The notes under the pieces are model-generated. The model was not told the DNA's origin. It made no database searches and saw nothing but the letters and a program-made list of their open reading frames with translations. 64,000 nt of DNA from NCBI RefSeq assembly GCF_001428745.1, contig NZ_LMIO01000002.1:891533-955532 (forward strand). The letters run 5' to 3'. How positions within the stretch are numbered: position 1 is the first letter of the stretch; the number at the start of each line of letters is the position of its first letter. The DNA comes from Leifsonia sp. Root227 (lineage in GTDB: Bacteria > Actinomycetota > Actinomycetes > Actinomycetales > Microbacteriaceae). The position numbers and the translations under genes are program-made. Of this stretch, positions 17,632 through 28,186 are shown one piece after another.

Positions 17632-18317
17632 CCGGCAGTGACCACCGAACAGCATCCCGTTCCACCGCACCACGCAGCGCCCCGCGCTTCCTTGTCGTCC
17701 TCGACGCCGACTCGACCCTCATCCACGACGAGGTGATCGAGCTGCTGGCAGAGGAGGCAGGCGCTCGCCAGGAGGTTGCGGAGGTCACCGAGCGCGCGAT
17801 GCGCGGAGAGCTCGACTTCGAGCAGAGCCTGCGCGAGCGGGTGAAGACCCTCGCCGGACTCCCCTCGTCCGTGTTCTCACGCGTCGGAGAGCGCATCACG
17901 GTCACCGATGGCGTGCCAGAGCTGATCGCGGGCGTACACGCCGCGGGCGGCGTCGTCGGCGTCGTCTCCGGCGGCTTCCACGAAACCCTCGACCCGCTCG
18001 GCGAACGCCTCGGCCTCGACCACTGGCGCGCCAACCGGCTCGAGGTCGTCGACGGCGTCCTCACCGGAGCCGTGACAGGCGGGGTCGTGGATGCGGAGGC
18101 CAAGGCCGCCGCACTCCGCGCCTGGGCGGATCAGGCGGACATCCCGCTGGCCCGGACGGTCGCGATCGGCGACGGCGCGAACGACCTGCGGATGATGGCG
18201 GTCGCCGGCCTGGCGATCGCGTTCAACGCGAAGCCGAAGGTGCGCGCCGAAGCCGACGTGGTGATCGACCGCCAGGACCTCTCCCAGGTGCTTCCCCTGC
18301 TGGGGCTGCGCGGCTGA
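17628..18317 (+). CDS. serB: Phosphoserine phosphatase
   Basis: A 229-residue HAD-superfamily phosphatase for the last step of serine synthesis. The DxD motif is Asp26-Ala-Asp28 in LDADST, motif II lies in VVSGGFHET, and motif III is [10 protein letters not shown]. There is no N-terminal ACT domain, unlike the longer mycobacterial SerB2. It overlaps glgC by 4 bp, so it is probably translated from the glgC message, an unusual pairing of serine and glycogen synthesis. Confidence 0.93.
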   Translation: MTGSDHRTASRSTAPRSAPRFLVVLDADSTLIHDEVIELLAEEAGARQEVAEVTERAMRGELDFEQSLRERVKTLAGLPSSVFSRVGERITVTDGVPELIAGVHAAGGVVGVVSGGFHETLDPLGERLGLDHWRANRLEVVDGVLTGAVTGGVVDAEAKAAALRAWADQADIPLARTVAIGDGANDLRMMAVAGLAIAFNAKPKVRAEADVVIDRQDLSQVLPLLGLRG

Positions 18318-18328
18318 CCGCGGCGGGC

Positions 18329-19063
<735 letters not shown>

Positions 19064-19099
19064 TCACCAGTTTATGGACGTAGTCTTGGACCAACGCAC

Positions 19100-19411
19100 A
19101 TGAAGCAGCCACACCAGTCGATCACGAATCTTCCGCTCTCACCCGACGAAGAGCGACGACACCGGATGATCAAGTATTCGGTCGCCATGGGAATCCGTGT
19201 GCTCTGCATCTTCGCGATCCTGTTCGTGCCGGGCTGGTGGGCGATCATCCCCCTCATCGGCGCCATCTTCCTCCCGTACTTCGCCGTCGTCGTCGCTAAC
19301 GTCTCCACCGACCCTCGTCGAGCGGAAGTTCAGCGTCCGGGGAATATCCTTCCCATGACCCCTCCGCCACCGGCGGGACCCCGCGACGACACGAAGGACA
19401 CGGACGAGTGA
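19100..19411 (+). CDS. DUF3099-family membrane protein
   Basis: A 103-residue protein with the DUF3099 pattern: an N-terminal ITNLPLSPDEERRHRMIKY block followed by two membrane helices at about 27-48 and 52-70, then a Pro-rich tail. Function is unknown. It is the first gene of a three-gene run in which each stop overlaps the next start by 4 bp and which ends with SURF1, suggesting a link to the respiratory membrane. A TAGTCT hexamer at 19081-19086 may be its -10. Confidence 0.85.
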   Translation: MKQPHQSITNLPLSPDEERRHRMIKYSVAMGIRVLCIFAILFVPGWWAIIPLIGAIFLPYFAVVVANVSTDPRRAEVQRPGNILPMTPPPPAGPRDDTKDTDE

Positions 19412-19629
19412 TCGGCTTCGGTGAACCGGAACCACTGACCTGCTCGCGAGCGAACTGTCGCGAGCAGGCGTCCTGGCGCATCGAGTGGCGCAACCCGAAG
19501 ATCCACACGGAGGACCGCGTGAAAGTCTGGCTCGCCTGCGACGAGCACGTCGACTTCCTGAGAGAGTTCTTGGGCGCCCGCGACTTCCCGCTGAGCGTAC
19601 ATCCCGTGTCCGAGAGGACGACGGCGTGA
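19408..19629 (+). CDS. Small conserved protein with a Cys/His metal-site pattern
   Basis: A 73-residue soluble protein whose family I know only by appearance in actinobacterial genomes, where it is sometimes misnamed acetone carboxylase. Cys12 and Cys17 (CSRANC) plus Cys44 and His47 (CDEH) could bind zinc; aromatic strands (SWRIEWRN, VKVWLACDEH) surround them. The GTG start overlaps the stop of the DUF3099 gene, and its own stop overlaps the SURF1 start. Its function is unknown. Confidence 0.75.
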   Translation: MIGFGEPEPLTCSRANCREQASWRIEWRNPKIHTEDRVKVWLACDEHVDFLREFLGARDFPLSVHPVSERTTA

Positions 19630-20525
19630 GCGGCAGCGGCGCCGGCAGGGACACCGCCACAGAGGCGGGCAGGGACAACGGCAGCTGGCGCTTCGCGTTC
19701 TCCCGGCGCTGGCTCGGCTACCTGGCGTTCGCCGTCGCCTTCGCGATCGCCTGCGGCTGCCTGTCCGCGTGGCAGCTCGCCCGCAGCAAAGAGGCCGCGG
19801 CCGCGAACGCGCTCATCTCGGACAACTTCTACTCGAAGCCCGTCCCGCTCACCGACGAGCTCTCCGACCTCACCGCGTACCAGCCCGGCCAGGAATGGAC
19901 GCGCGTTCAGGTCACCGGCACCTACGAGAAGGACCAGGAACTCCTGGTGCGCAACCGGCCGTTCAACGGCAGCCCAGGCTTCGAAGTGCTCACCCCGCTG
20001 CGCACGGCGGACGGCGCGCTGTTCATCGTCGACCGCGGGTGGGTGCCGACGGGCAACACCACGGATGCGCCAGACCACGTTCCCGCCGCACCGTCCGGAA
20101 CGGTCACCGTCGTCGCGCGCCTCAAAGCCAGCGAGCCGTCCATTCCGGGCCGCACGGCGATCGGCCGTCAGGTCGGCACCATCCAGCTCTCCGTTGTGAA
20201 GTCGAAGCTCGACACGGACGACGTGTACACCGGCGCGTACGGCCTGCTCGACTCGCAGAAGCCGTCTCCGGCCTCCACGCCGACGCCCACCGTGACCGAC
20301 CCTCCCACCCAGGATGAGGGCCTCCACTGGTCGTACATGATCCAGTGGATCATCTTCGCCCTGATCGGGTTCTTCGGCCTCGGCTACGCGCTGCTCACGG
20401 AGTACCGCAAGCGCAACGAGCACACCCCCGAAGAGCAGGCCAAGGCCGCGGAGCGGCAGCGGAAGCGCGCGCTGAAGCGCACGGACTCCGACGTGGAGGA
20501 CGAGCTGATCGACGCCGCGCGCTGA
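19626..20525 (+). CDS. SURF1-family cytochrome oxidase assembly protein
   Basis: A 299-residue membrane protein with the SURF1 layout: a helix at about 30-49 ending with the typical WQLARSKE, an extracytoplasmic domain with RNRP and FIVDRGWVP, and a second helix at about 237-258 (HWSYMIQWIIFALIGF). SURF1 helps insert heme A into cytochrome c oxidase subunit I, consistent with ctaA and ctaB elsewhere in the window. Between the soluble domain and helix 2 it has a Pro/Thr-rich spacer. The C-terminus is a charged tail. The start is the GTG overlapping the previous stop; the longer open frame is not needed. Confidence 0.9.
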   Translation: MSGSGAGRDTATEAGRDNGSWRFAFSRRWLGYLAFAVAFAIACGCLSAWQLARSKEAAAANALISDNFYSKPVPLTDELSDLTAYQPGQEWTRVQVTGTYEKDQELLVRNRPFNGSPGFEVLTPLRTADGALFIVDRGWVPTGNTTDAPDHVPAAPSGTVTVVARLKASEPSIPGRTAIGRQVGTIQLSVVKSKLDTDDVYTGAYGLLDSQKPSPASTPTPTVTDPPTQDEGLHWSYMIQWIIFALIGFFGLGYALLTEYRKRNEHTPEEQAKAAERQRKRALKRTDSDVEDELIDAAR

Positions 20526-20568
20526 GCGCGGGAGAACCCGCACTCAGCACGCAGAGCGCACGCGGCCG

Positions 20569-22173
<1,605 letters not shown>

Positions 22174-22205
22174 TCCATTCGTTCGTAAAGTGTCGTGTTC
22201 ACGCC

Positions 22206-22256
22206 AGTGGTCCCGGACCGCGCACGAGCCGGGGCTCGCGGCGGTCCGGGACCACT
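22206..22256 (-). terminator. Long terminator hairpin after the suf operon
   Basis: Arms 22206-22221 and 22241-22256 form a perfect 16-bp stem, and the loop contains a second palindrome (CGAGCCGGGGCTCG, 22225-22238). It lies 15 bp past the sufT stop and ahead of the ABC-F gene on the same strand. No U-run follows, but the length and perfection argue for a terminator or mRNA 3'-end protector. Confidence 0.7.
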
Positions 22257-22270
22257 CGCACAGTGTGTGT

Positions 22271-22600
22271 CTAGATGGCGAAGCCGAGCGCGCGCATCAT
22301 GTCGCGCCCGTCGTCGGTGATCCGCTCCGGACCCCACGGCGGCATCCACACCCAGTTGATGCGGAACGCCTCGACGATGCCGTCCAGGCTCTCAGCCGTC
22401 TGCTCTTCGAGCACATCGGTGAGTGGGCAGCCGGCGCTCGTCAGCGTCATCGAGATGATGAGGGCGTTGTTCTCGTCGTCCCAGGCCAGGTCGTAGATGA
22501 GGCCGAGGTCGACGACGTTGATCCCGAGTTCGGGGTCCATGACGTTCTTCAGCGCCTCTTCGACCTGGTCGAAGAGCGCGGGGCTCAGCGTGGCGGGCAT
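22271..22600 (-). CDS. sufT: SufT-type iron-sulfur assembly factor (DUF59/MIP18)
   Basis: A 109-residue DUF59 protein with the conserved DPELGINVVDLGLIYDL segment and the invariant cysteine in TSAGCPLTDVLEEQ. SufT proteins help deliver iron-sulfur clusters to target proteins. It is the last gene of the suf operon and starts nine bases after the sufC stop. A strong hairpin follows. Confidence 0.93.
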   Translation of the reverse strand: MPATLSPALFDQVEEALKNVMDPELGINVVDLGLIYDLAWDDENNALIISMTLTSAGCPLTDVLEEQTAESLDGIVEAFRINWVWMPPWGPERITDDGRDMMRALGFAI

Positions 22601-22609
22601 ACCGGAAGC

Positions 22610-23404
22610 CTACGCCTCTGTCAGCTCAGCGGCGTCGGCCTTGGCCGGCTCCGGAGCGTCCACGAAGCGGTCGTAGCCCTCTTCCTCGAGCCGGTCGGCC
22701 AGCTCTGGGCCGCCCTGCTCCGCCACGCGGCCGGCGACGAAGACGTGCACGAAGTCCGGCTTGATGTAGCGCAGGATGCGCGTGTAGTGCGTGATGAGGA
22801 GGATGCCGAGTCCGGTGTTCTCCTTGGCACGGTTGACGCCCTCGGAGACGACCTTCAGCGCATCGACGTCGAGGCCGGAGTCGGTCTCGTCGAGCACCGC
22901 GAACTTCGGCTTCAGGAGCTCGAGCTGGAGGATCTCGTTGCGCTTCTTCTCTCCACCGGAGAAGCCCTCGTTGACGTTGCGCTCTGCGAAGGACGAGTCC
23001 ATGCGGAGCTTTCCCATCGACTCGCGGACATCCTTGACCCAGGAGCGGATCGAGGGCGCCTCGCCGTCGATGGCGGTCTTCGCGGTGCGCAGGAAGTTGG
23101 TGTTGGTCACCCCGGGGATCTCCACCGGGTACTGCATGGCGAGGAACAGGCCGGCGCGGGCGCGCTCGTCCACGGTCATCGCGAGGACGTCCTCGCCGTC
23201 GAGCGTGATGGTGCCACCGGTGACGGTGTACTTCGGGTGCCCGGCGATCGTGTACGCGAGGGTGGACTTGCCAGAGCCGTTCGGGCCCATGATCGCGTGG
23301 ATCTCGCCCTCGCGGATGGTCAGGTCGACGCCGTTCAGGATGGGCTTGACGCCCTGCTCCGTCTCGACGGTGACGTGCAGGTCGCGGATCTCAAGGACTG
23401 ACAT
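22610..23404 (-). CDS. sufC: Fe-S cluster assembly ATPase SufC
   Basis: A 264-residue ABC-type ATPase of the SufBCD scaffold. Walker A is GPNGSGKST, the signature FSGGEKKR and Walker B FAVLDETDSGLD, all in the SufC form. It works with SufB and SufD in the cytoplasm to build clusters. It starts 3 bp after the Rieske gene stop. The C-terminal tail (EEEGYDRFVDAPEPAKADAAELTEA split by its Pro) is a little longer than in E. coli. Confidence 0.96.
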   Translation of the reverse strand: MSVLEIRDLHVTVETEQGVKPILNGVDLTIREGEIHAIMGPNGSGKSTLAYTIAGHPKYTVTGGTITLDGEDVLAMTVDERARAGLFLAMQYPVEIPGVTNTNFLRTAKTAIDGEAPSIRSWVKDVRESMGKLRMDSSFAERNVNEGFSGGEKKRNEILQLELLKPKFAVLDETDSGLDVDALKVVSEGVNRAKENTGLGILLITHYTRILRYIKPDFVHVFVAGRVAEQGGPELADRLEEEGYDRFVDAPEPAKADAAELTEA

Positions 23405-23407
23405 GGA

Positions 23408-23731
23408 CTAAATCTCTTTCGTTGCGTTCGGGTCGATGTAGACGTCACCGTCGATGAGCTCGACCTGGTAGACGGGGACCGGCTCGTACGCCGGTAGGTT
23501 CATGGGCTTTCCGGTGAGGAGGGAGAATTGCGAGCCGTGCGCCCAGCACTCGAGCGTCTCGCCCTCGACGAAACCCTCGGACAGCGAGATCTCGCCGTGC
23601 GTGCAGGTGTCGCCGATGGCGTGGATCGCTCCTGCCGAGTCTTTGACGACGGCGATGGGGGTGCCTTCGACGACGACGCGGGTGGCCTGGTCGACCACCA
23701 GCTCGTCGGCGGAGCAGACGCGCGTGCCCAT
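23408..23731 (-). CDS. Rieske [2Fe-2S] ferredoxin-like protein in the suf operon
   Basis: A 107-residue Rieske protein. The cluster ligands are Cys43/His45 in CTHGEISLSEG and Cys62/His65 in CWAHGSQF. It resembles the small ferredoxins of aromatic-ring dioxygenases, but no oxygenase is nearby. Its place between sufD and sufC is common in actinobacteria and implies an electron-transfer role in cluster assembly, which is an inference. Its ATG overlaps the sufD stop (ATGA). Confidence 0.92.
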   Translation of the reverse strand: MGTRVCSADELVVDQATRVVVEGTPIAVVKDSAGAIHAIGDTCTHGEISLSEGFVEGETLECWAHGSQFSLLTGKPMNLPAYEPVPVYQVELIDGDVYIDPNATKEI

Positions 23732-24918
23732 CAGCTCCCCACCGTGACGACGGACTCGAGCTCGGCCTCGATGGCCGCGTGCAGGCGCTCCTGCAGTGCA
23801 GGCGAGCCGATCTGCTGCACGATCTCCGCGAGGAAGCCGCGGACGACCAGGCGGCGCGCCTCGTCCTCCGTGATCCCGCGGGACTGCAGGTAGAAGAGCT
23901 GCTCGTCGTCGAATCGGCCTGTCGCGCTCGCGTGGCCTGCCCCGACGATGTCGCCTGTCTCGATCTCCAGGTTGGGCACGGAGTCGGCGCGGGCGCCGTC
24001 CGTGAGCACCAGGTTGCGGTTCTGCTCGTAGGTGTCCGTGCCGACGGCCTTCGGGCCGATCAGCACGTCGCCGATCCACACCGTGCGCGCTCCGACGCCC
24101 TGCAGTGCGCCCTTGTATGTGACGCGACTGCGGGTGGCCGGGGCGTCGTGGAAGACGTACACCTGCTGCTCGAGGTGCTGGCCTGCGTCGGCGAAGTACG
24201 CGCCGTAGAGCTCGGCGTCCGCGCGCTCGCCCGCGAGGTGCGCGGACGGGTTGAGCCGGACGACCCCGCCGCCGAGCGTCACTGCGACGTGCTTGAGAAG
24301 CGCGTCCTTGCCGATGCTGGCGAAGTGGGTCGCGACGTGGAGCGCGTCGTCGTCCCACTCCTGCACGGTCACGACCGTGAGGTGCGCGCCGTCGCCGAGG
24401 ACGAACTCGACGTTCTCAGTGAGGTGCGCCGCCCCGCTGTTCTGCAGGATGAGCGTCGCACGGCTGTTCGGCGCGGCCACGACGACGGTGTGCGCCGCAC
24501 GGGGACCGCTGCCGAGCGCGGAGCGGGTGAGGGTGAACTCCTTGTCGTCGTCCCCGGTGACGGAGATGACGAGAGCCTGCTGGAAGGCGGTCCAGGCGTT
24601 CGCGGACGCCCGGTCCTCCGGCGTGCCCGCACTGCCGATACGCGCGTCGTCACGGCCGACCCATTCGGTGCTGACACCGGATGCGACGGTCGCGTCGAAC
24701 ATGTACGGCGCGCCGTCCAGCTCGCCGGAGATGAGCTCGGCGAGGCGGGCGACCGGCGTGTACTTCCAGACGGCCTCGCGGCCGGTGACATCCGGGAACT
24801 CGGAGACGACGGTGGACTTGAAACGGTCGGAGCGGGTCTGAACGGGCACAGCGCTGCGCATGTGCTTCGGCGCTGCCGTTCCCGCGGTTTCGATGGTCTT
24901 CGGGGTGGCGGTGGTCAT
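23731..24918 (-). CDS. sufD: Fe-S cluster assembly protein SufD
   Basis: A 395-residue SufB/SufD-family beta-helix protein. The C-terminal core shows GAGHASATGRFDDEQLFYLQSRG, in which His is the conserved cluster-related histidine of SufD. It forms the SufBC2D scaffold with SufB and SufC. Its start is immediately after the sufB stop and its stop overlaps the Rieske gene, indicating tight coupling. Confidence 0.95.
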   Translation of the reverse strand: MTTATPKTIETAGTAAPKHMRSAVPVQTRSDRFKSTVVSEFPDVTGREAVWKYTPVARLAELISGELDGAPYMFDATVASGVSTEWVGRDDARIGSAGTPEDRASANAWTAFQQALVISVTGDDDKEFTLTRSALGSGPRAAHTVVVAAPNSRATLILQNSGAAHLTENVEFVLGDGAHLTVVTVQEWDDDALHVATHFASIGKDALLKHVAVTLGGGVVRLNPSAHLAGERADAELYGAYFADAGQHLEQQVYVFHDAPATRSRVTYKGALQGVGARTVWIGDVLIGPKAVGTDTYEQNRNLVLTDGARADSVPNLEIETGDIVGAGHASATGRFDDEQLFYLQSRGITEDEARRLVVRGFLAEIVQQIGSPALQERLHAAIEAELESVVTVGS

Positions 24919-26337
24919 TTAGCCGACAGAGCCTTCCATGCCCATCTCGATGAGCTTGTTGAGTTCGAGTGCGTATTCCATCGGGAGCTCCCTGGCGATC
25001 GGTTCGATGAAGCCGCGCACGATCATCGCCATGGCTTCGTCCTCAGGGAGACCGCGGGACATCAGGTAGAACAGCTGCTCCTCGCTCACGCGCGACACGG
25101 TCGCCTCGTGCCCGAGCTGCACGTCGTCGACACGGATGTCGATCGCCGGGTATGTGTCGGAGCGGGAGATCGAGTCGACCAGGAGAGCGTCGCAGCGCAC
25201 CGTGTTGGCCGCGTGGTGCGCGTTCGCATCCACGCGCACTTCACCGCGGTAGCCTGCGCGGCCACCGCCGCGCGCGATCGACTTGGAGACGATCGACGAC
25301 TGCGTGTACGGCGCCATGTGGATCATCTTCGCGCCGGCGTCCTGGTGCTGGCCCGGGCCGGCGAACGCGACGGACAGGGTCTCGCCCTTGGCGTGCTCCC
25401 CCATCAGGTAGATCGACGGGTACTTCATCGTGACCTTGGAGCCGATGTTGCCGTCGATCCACTCCATGGTCGCGCCCTCGGCCGCCGTCGCGCGCTTGGT
25501 GACGAGGTTGTACACGTTGTTCGACCAGTTCTGGATGGTCGTGTAGCGCACGCGGGCGTTCTTCTTGACGATGATCTCGACCACGGCGGAGTGCAGAGAG
25601 TCGGACTTGTAGATCGGAGCCGTGCAGCCCTCGATGTAGTGCACGTAGCTGTCCTCGTCCGCGATGATCAGCGTGCGCTCGAACTGCCCCATGTTCTCCG
25701 TGTTGATGCGGAAGTATGCCTGCAGCGGGATCTCGACGTGCACGCCCTTCGGGACGTAGACGAACGAGCCGCCGGACCACACGGCTGTGTTCAGCGCGGC
25801 GAACTTGTTGTCGCCTGCCGGGATCACCGTTCCGAAGTACTCCTGGAAGATCTCGGGGTACTGCTTGAGCGCGGTGTCGGTGTCGAGGAAGATGACGCCC
25901 TGCTGCTCCAGGTCCTCGCGGATCTGGTGGTAGACGACCTCCGACTCGTACTGAGCAGCCACGCCGGCGACGAGGCGCTGACGCTCCGCCTCGGGGATGC
26001 CGAGCTTCTCGTACGTGTTGCGGATGTCCTCCGGCAGGTCTTCCCAGGTCTGGGCCTGCTTCTCCGTGGACCGCACGAAGTACTTGATGTTGTCGAAGTC
26101 GATCTCGGAGAGATCGGCGCCCCAGGTGGGCATCGGCTTGCGCTCGAAGAGCTGCAGCGCCTTGAGGCGACGCTCGCGCATCCAGTCCGGCTCGTTCTTG
26201 AGCGCGGAGATATCGGTCACCACCTCAGGCGAGATCCCTCGACGCGCGGACTGCCCCGCCGTGTCGGAGTCCGCCCAGCCGAACTCGTATTGCCCAAGGC
26301 TCTCGAGTTCGGGGCGGTCGATCAGGATGTCTGACAT
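24919..26337 (-). CDS. sufB: Fe-S cluster assembly protein SufB
   Basis: A 472-residue SufB, about the usual length. Typical segments include [24 protein letters not shown] with a conserved cysteine, and VRCDALLVD with the second, functional cysteine. It is the main scaffold on which clusters are built. The ATG at 26337 has a GGAAGGAAACGAGG leader; the longer frame upstream is unlikely. It is the first suf gene; no sufR regulator gene precedes it and no sufS or sufU follows sufC. Confidence 0.96.
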   Translation of the reverse strand: MSDILIDRPELESLGQYEFGWADSDTAGQSARRGISPEVVTDISALKNEPDWMRERRLKALQLFERKPMPTWGADLSEIDFDNIKYFVRSTEKQAQTWEDLPEDIRNTYEKLGIPEAERQRLVAGVAAQYESEVVYHQIREDLEQQGVIFLDTDTALKQYPEIFQEYFGTVIPAGDNKFAALNTAVWSGGSFVYVPKGVHVEIPLQAYFRINTENMGQFERTLIIADEDSYVHYIEGCTAPIYKSDSLHSAVVEIIVKKNARVRYTTIQNWSNNVYNLVTKRATAAEGATMEWIDGNIGSKVTMKYPSIYLMGEHAKGETLSVAFAGPGQHQDAGAKMIHMAPYTQSSIVSKSIARGGGRAGYRGEVRVDANAHHAANTVRCDALLVDSISRSDTYPAIDIRVDDVQLGHEATVSRVSEEQLFYLMSRGLPEDEAMAMIVRGFIEPIARELPMEYALELNKLIEMGMEGSVG

Positions 26338-26626
26338 ATCTACCTCGTTTCCTTCCACTCGTAACCGGCTATCATTCCGGCTCATTCCCTCGGACAGGTC
26401 GAATACACGACCTGCACAAGCGTCGTGATTGTGCGGGTGGCTGGTGTGCGTACCTAAACTGTTCGGAGACTCGGGCTTCGTCGCCCCGGCTGCAAGAAGC
26501 TGCAGGCACGCGCATCGGGCGCGTTTCTCGAACCCACCAATTCTACAGGTGCGGACCGGTAATAGTAGAGACGCGCCTGCGCGTTGCCCGAGTATCCGAC
26601 CAAGAAGCAAGGAAAACAGACCCAGA
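26338..26626. promoter_or_regulatory. Divergent sufB/ctaA control region
   Basis: This 289-bp gap separates two divergent genes for iron-dependent functions. It holds a perfect 7-bp inverted repeat, CAGGTCG-N6-CGACCTG (26395-26414), about 58 bases upstream of sufB, that could bind a dimeric regulator. An A/T-richer patch at about 26560-26575 (TAATAGTAG) may be the ctaA -10. No RNA gene or protein-coding frame was recognised. Confidence 0.45.
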
Positions 26627-27571
26627 ATGAAGCGCATCATCGCCTGGCTGCCCGACCGCGTGGACATTCGCCTGAAGGTCATCGCGTGGATCTACCTCGT
26701 CGGGCAGATCGTTCTGGTCGGCACAGGCGGCCTCGTCCGCCTCACGTCGAGCGGTCTCGGCTGCCCCACCTGGCCCAAGTGCACGGCCGATTCGCTGGTG
26801 AACACGCCGGAGATGGGCATCCACGGCGTCATCGAGTTCGGCAACCGGCTGCTGGGCGTTCTGCTCGGGATCGTGGCGATCGTGGCGTTCGTCGCCATTC
26901 TTCGCCTCCGCAAGGAGCGCAAGGACCTCTTCTGGCTCACCCTGCTCGCCGGACTCGGCATCCCCGCCCAGGCGGTCATCGGCGGCCTGAGCGTGCTCAC
27001 CGAGCTGAACCCGTACGTCGTCGGCCTGCACTTCGTGGTCTCGATCGCGCTCGTCGCGCTCTGCACCACGTTCCTGTTCCGCCTCTACACGACCCCTGGG
27101 CCCCGGATGCGCGGCGTGCCGGCGTGGTTCGCCGTCGTCGCGCACATCACCAGCTTCGTCGTCGCCGTGACGATCATCGTGGGCATCCTGACCACGGGCT
27201 CGGGACCGCACGCCGGAGACGCGAACGCGCCCAGGAACGATCTCAACCCGGAGATCCTGCAGCACGTGCACGCCATCCCCGCCTATGTGACGTTCGCTCT
27301 GACGCTCGTGCTGGTCGTGGCGTCCCTCCGCATCCGCGGCACGCGCGTGCACCGCTACACGATGTACCTGCTCGCGGTCGAGGTCCTGCAGATCGCGGTC
27401 GGCCTGATCCAGGCGAACACAGGGCTACCCGGCATCCTGGTCGGCATCCACATGATGCTCGCTGCCATGCTCGCCGCAGCCATGACCGCCGTCGTGCTGT
27501 CACTGAAGGCGCCGGTCGCCGCCGGCCAGGCGGACGCGGCGTCAATGGAGCGCGGGGCTGCCGTCGCCTGA
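26627..27571 (+). CDS. ctaA: Heme A synthase (COX15/CtaA family)
   Basis: A 314-residue membrane protein with about eight hydrophobic helices. It begins with a TM helix followed by [17 protein letters not shown], the family signature with the paired Cys region, and has later histidines in [23 protein letters not shown] and GIHMMLA that can bind heme. It converts heme O to heme A for cytochrome oxidase. It is divergent from sufB. The ATG at 26627 has an AAGGA about 13 bases upstream, so initiation may be weak. A hairpin follows its stop. Confidence 0.93.
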   Translation: MKRIIAWLPDRVDIRLKVIAWIYLVGQIVLVGTGGLVRLTSSGLGCPTWPKCTADSLVNTPEMGIHGVIEFGNRLLGVLLGIVAIVAFVAILRLRKERKDLFWLTLLAGLGIPAQAVIGGLSVLTELNPYVVGLHFVVSIALVALCTTFLFRLYTTPGPRMRGVPAWFAVVAHITSFVVAVTIIVGILTTGSGPHAGDANAPRNDLNPEILQHVHAIPAYVTFALTLVLVVASLRIRGTRVHRYTMYLLAVEVLQIAVGLIQANTGLPGILVGIHMMLAAMLAAAMTAVVLSLKAPVAAGQADAASMERGAAVA

Positions 27572-27585
27572 CGGCTGAGTCACGA

Positions 27586-27613
27586 CGCCGAGCGCCGCAT
27601 GCGCGGCTCGGCG
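27586..27613 (+). terminator. Terminator after ctaA
   Basis: Perfect 8-bp arms at 27586-27593 and 27606-27613 surround a 12-base loop, followed by ATTTCTC. It separates ctaA from the lipase island, which therefore probably has its own promoter. Confidence 0.6.
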
Positions 27614-27700
27614 ATTTCTCCCCTGCGCTGCGCCCGGCCCCTCGGTCGGGCCCGCTCGGGGCGGATCGGGAGCGTTCGCTCTGGTATGGTCACGTCTAAT

Positions 27701-28186
27701 ATGTCGATGCATCATTCCAGCGGTCGAGTCGCGAGCACTTCGTCGCGGACTCACGTGCACCGATCGACGTCGCGCAAGCGCGGAGACAGGCGAAGAACAC
27801 GACGAGCGGTGGGCTCGGCGCTGCTAGGCGTCACTCTGATCGTTGGCCTGACTGCGTGCTCGTTGCTACGAGATCGCCTCATGACACCGGACCCTCCTGT
27901 GTTGGAACAGCAGCGAGCGTCCGCGCTCTACTTCCGCGACGAGTACCAACCGAACGTCGAAAAGATCAAGTTCACCCAAGATGGGAGCCGCGGGGGGCTC
28001 GGCGCGCCATGGCGAGCGAATGCGATCGCAACAGTCGCGGGCGACGACTACTTCGTGATCATCGGGCCGGACACAGGTCCAGCGTTCGTGGGCGGCACCG
28101 GCAGGCCTCCCGAACCGCTGCCACCTGCCCCGAACCTCCCGCTGACGGTGGTCTACAGCGACGGAACGTCGGAGGTGTTCGAGTGA
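27701..28186 (+). CDS. Small lipoprotein, first gene of the lipase island
   Basis: An approximately 161-residue lipoprotein I do not recognise. After a long basic N-terminus (RKRGDRRRTRR) comes a hydrophobic stretch and the lipobox LTAC, so the mature protein would be anchored outside the membrane. The mature part (about 100 residues) has short beta-rich segments (YFVIIGPD, LPLTVVYSDG) and a Pro-rich region. Its stop overlaps the lipase start by 4 bp. From this coupling, an immunity or chaperone role toward the lipase is inferred. The start is uncertain: ATG at 27686, 27701 or 27707 are all possible; TATGGT at 27685-27690 could be the -10. Confidence 0.65.
   Translation: MSMHHSSGRVASTSSRTHVHRSTSRKRGDRRRTRRAVGSALLGVTLIVGLTACSLLRDRLMTPDPPVLEQQRASALYFRDEYQPNVEKIKFTQDGSRGGLGAPWRANAIATVAGDDYFVIIGPDTGPAFVGGTGRPPEPLPPAPNLPLTVVYSDGTSEVFE

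Noticed and set aside
23779..26334. An 851-codon plus-strand frame over sufD and sufB
   Set aside because: Antisense shadow of two conserved suf genes; no recognisable motif or ribosome-binding site.
26338..26626. tRNA or small RNA gene in the sufB/ctaA gap
   Set aside because: No cloverleaf arms or CCA-like end were found; only short inverted repeats are visible.
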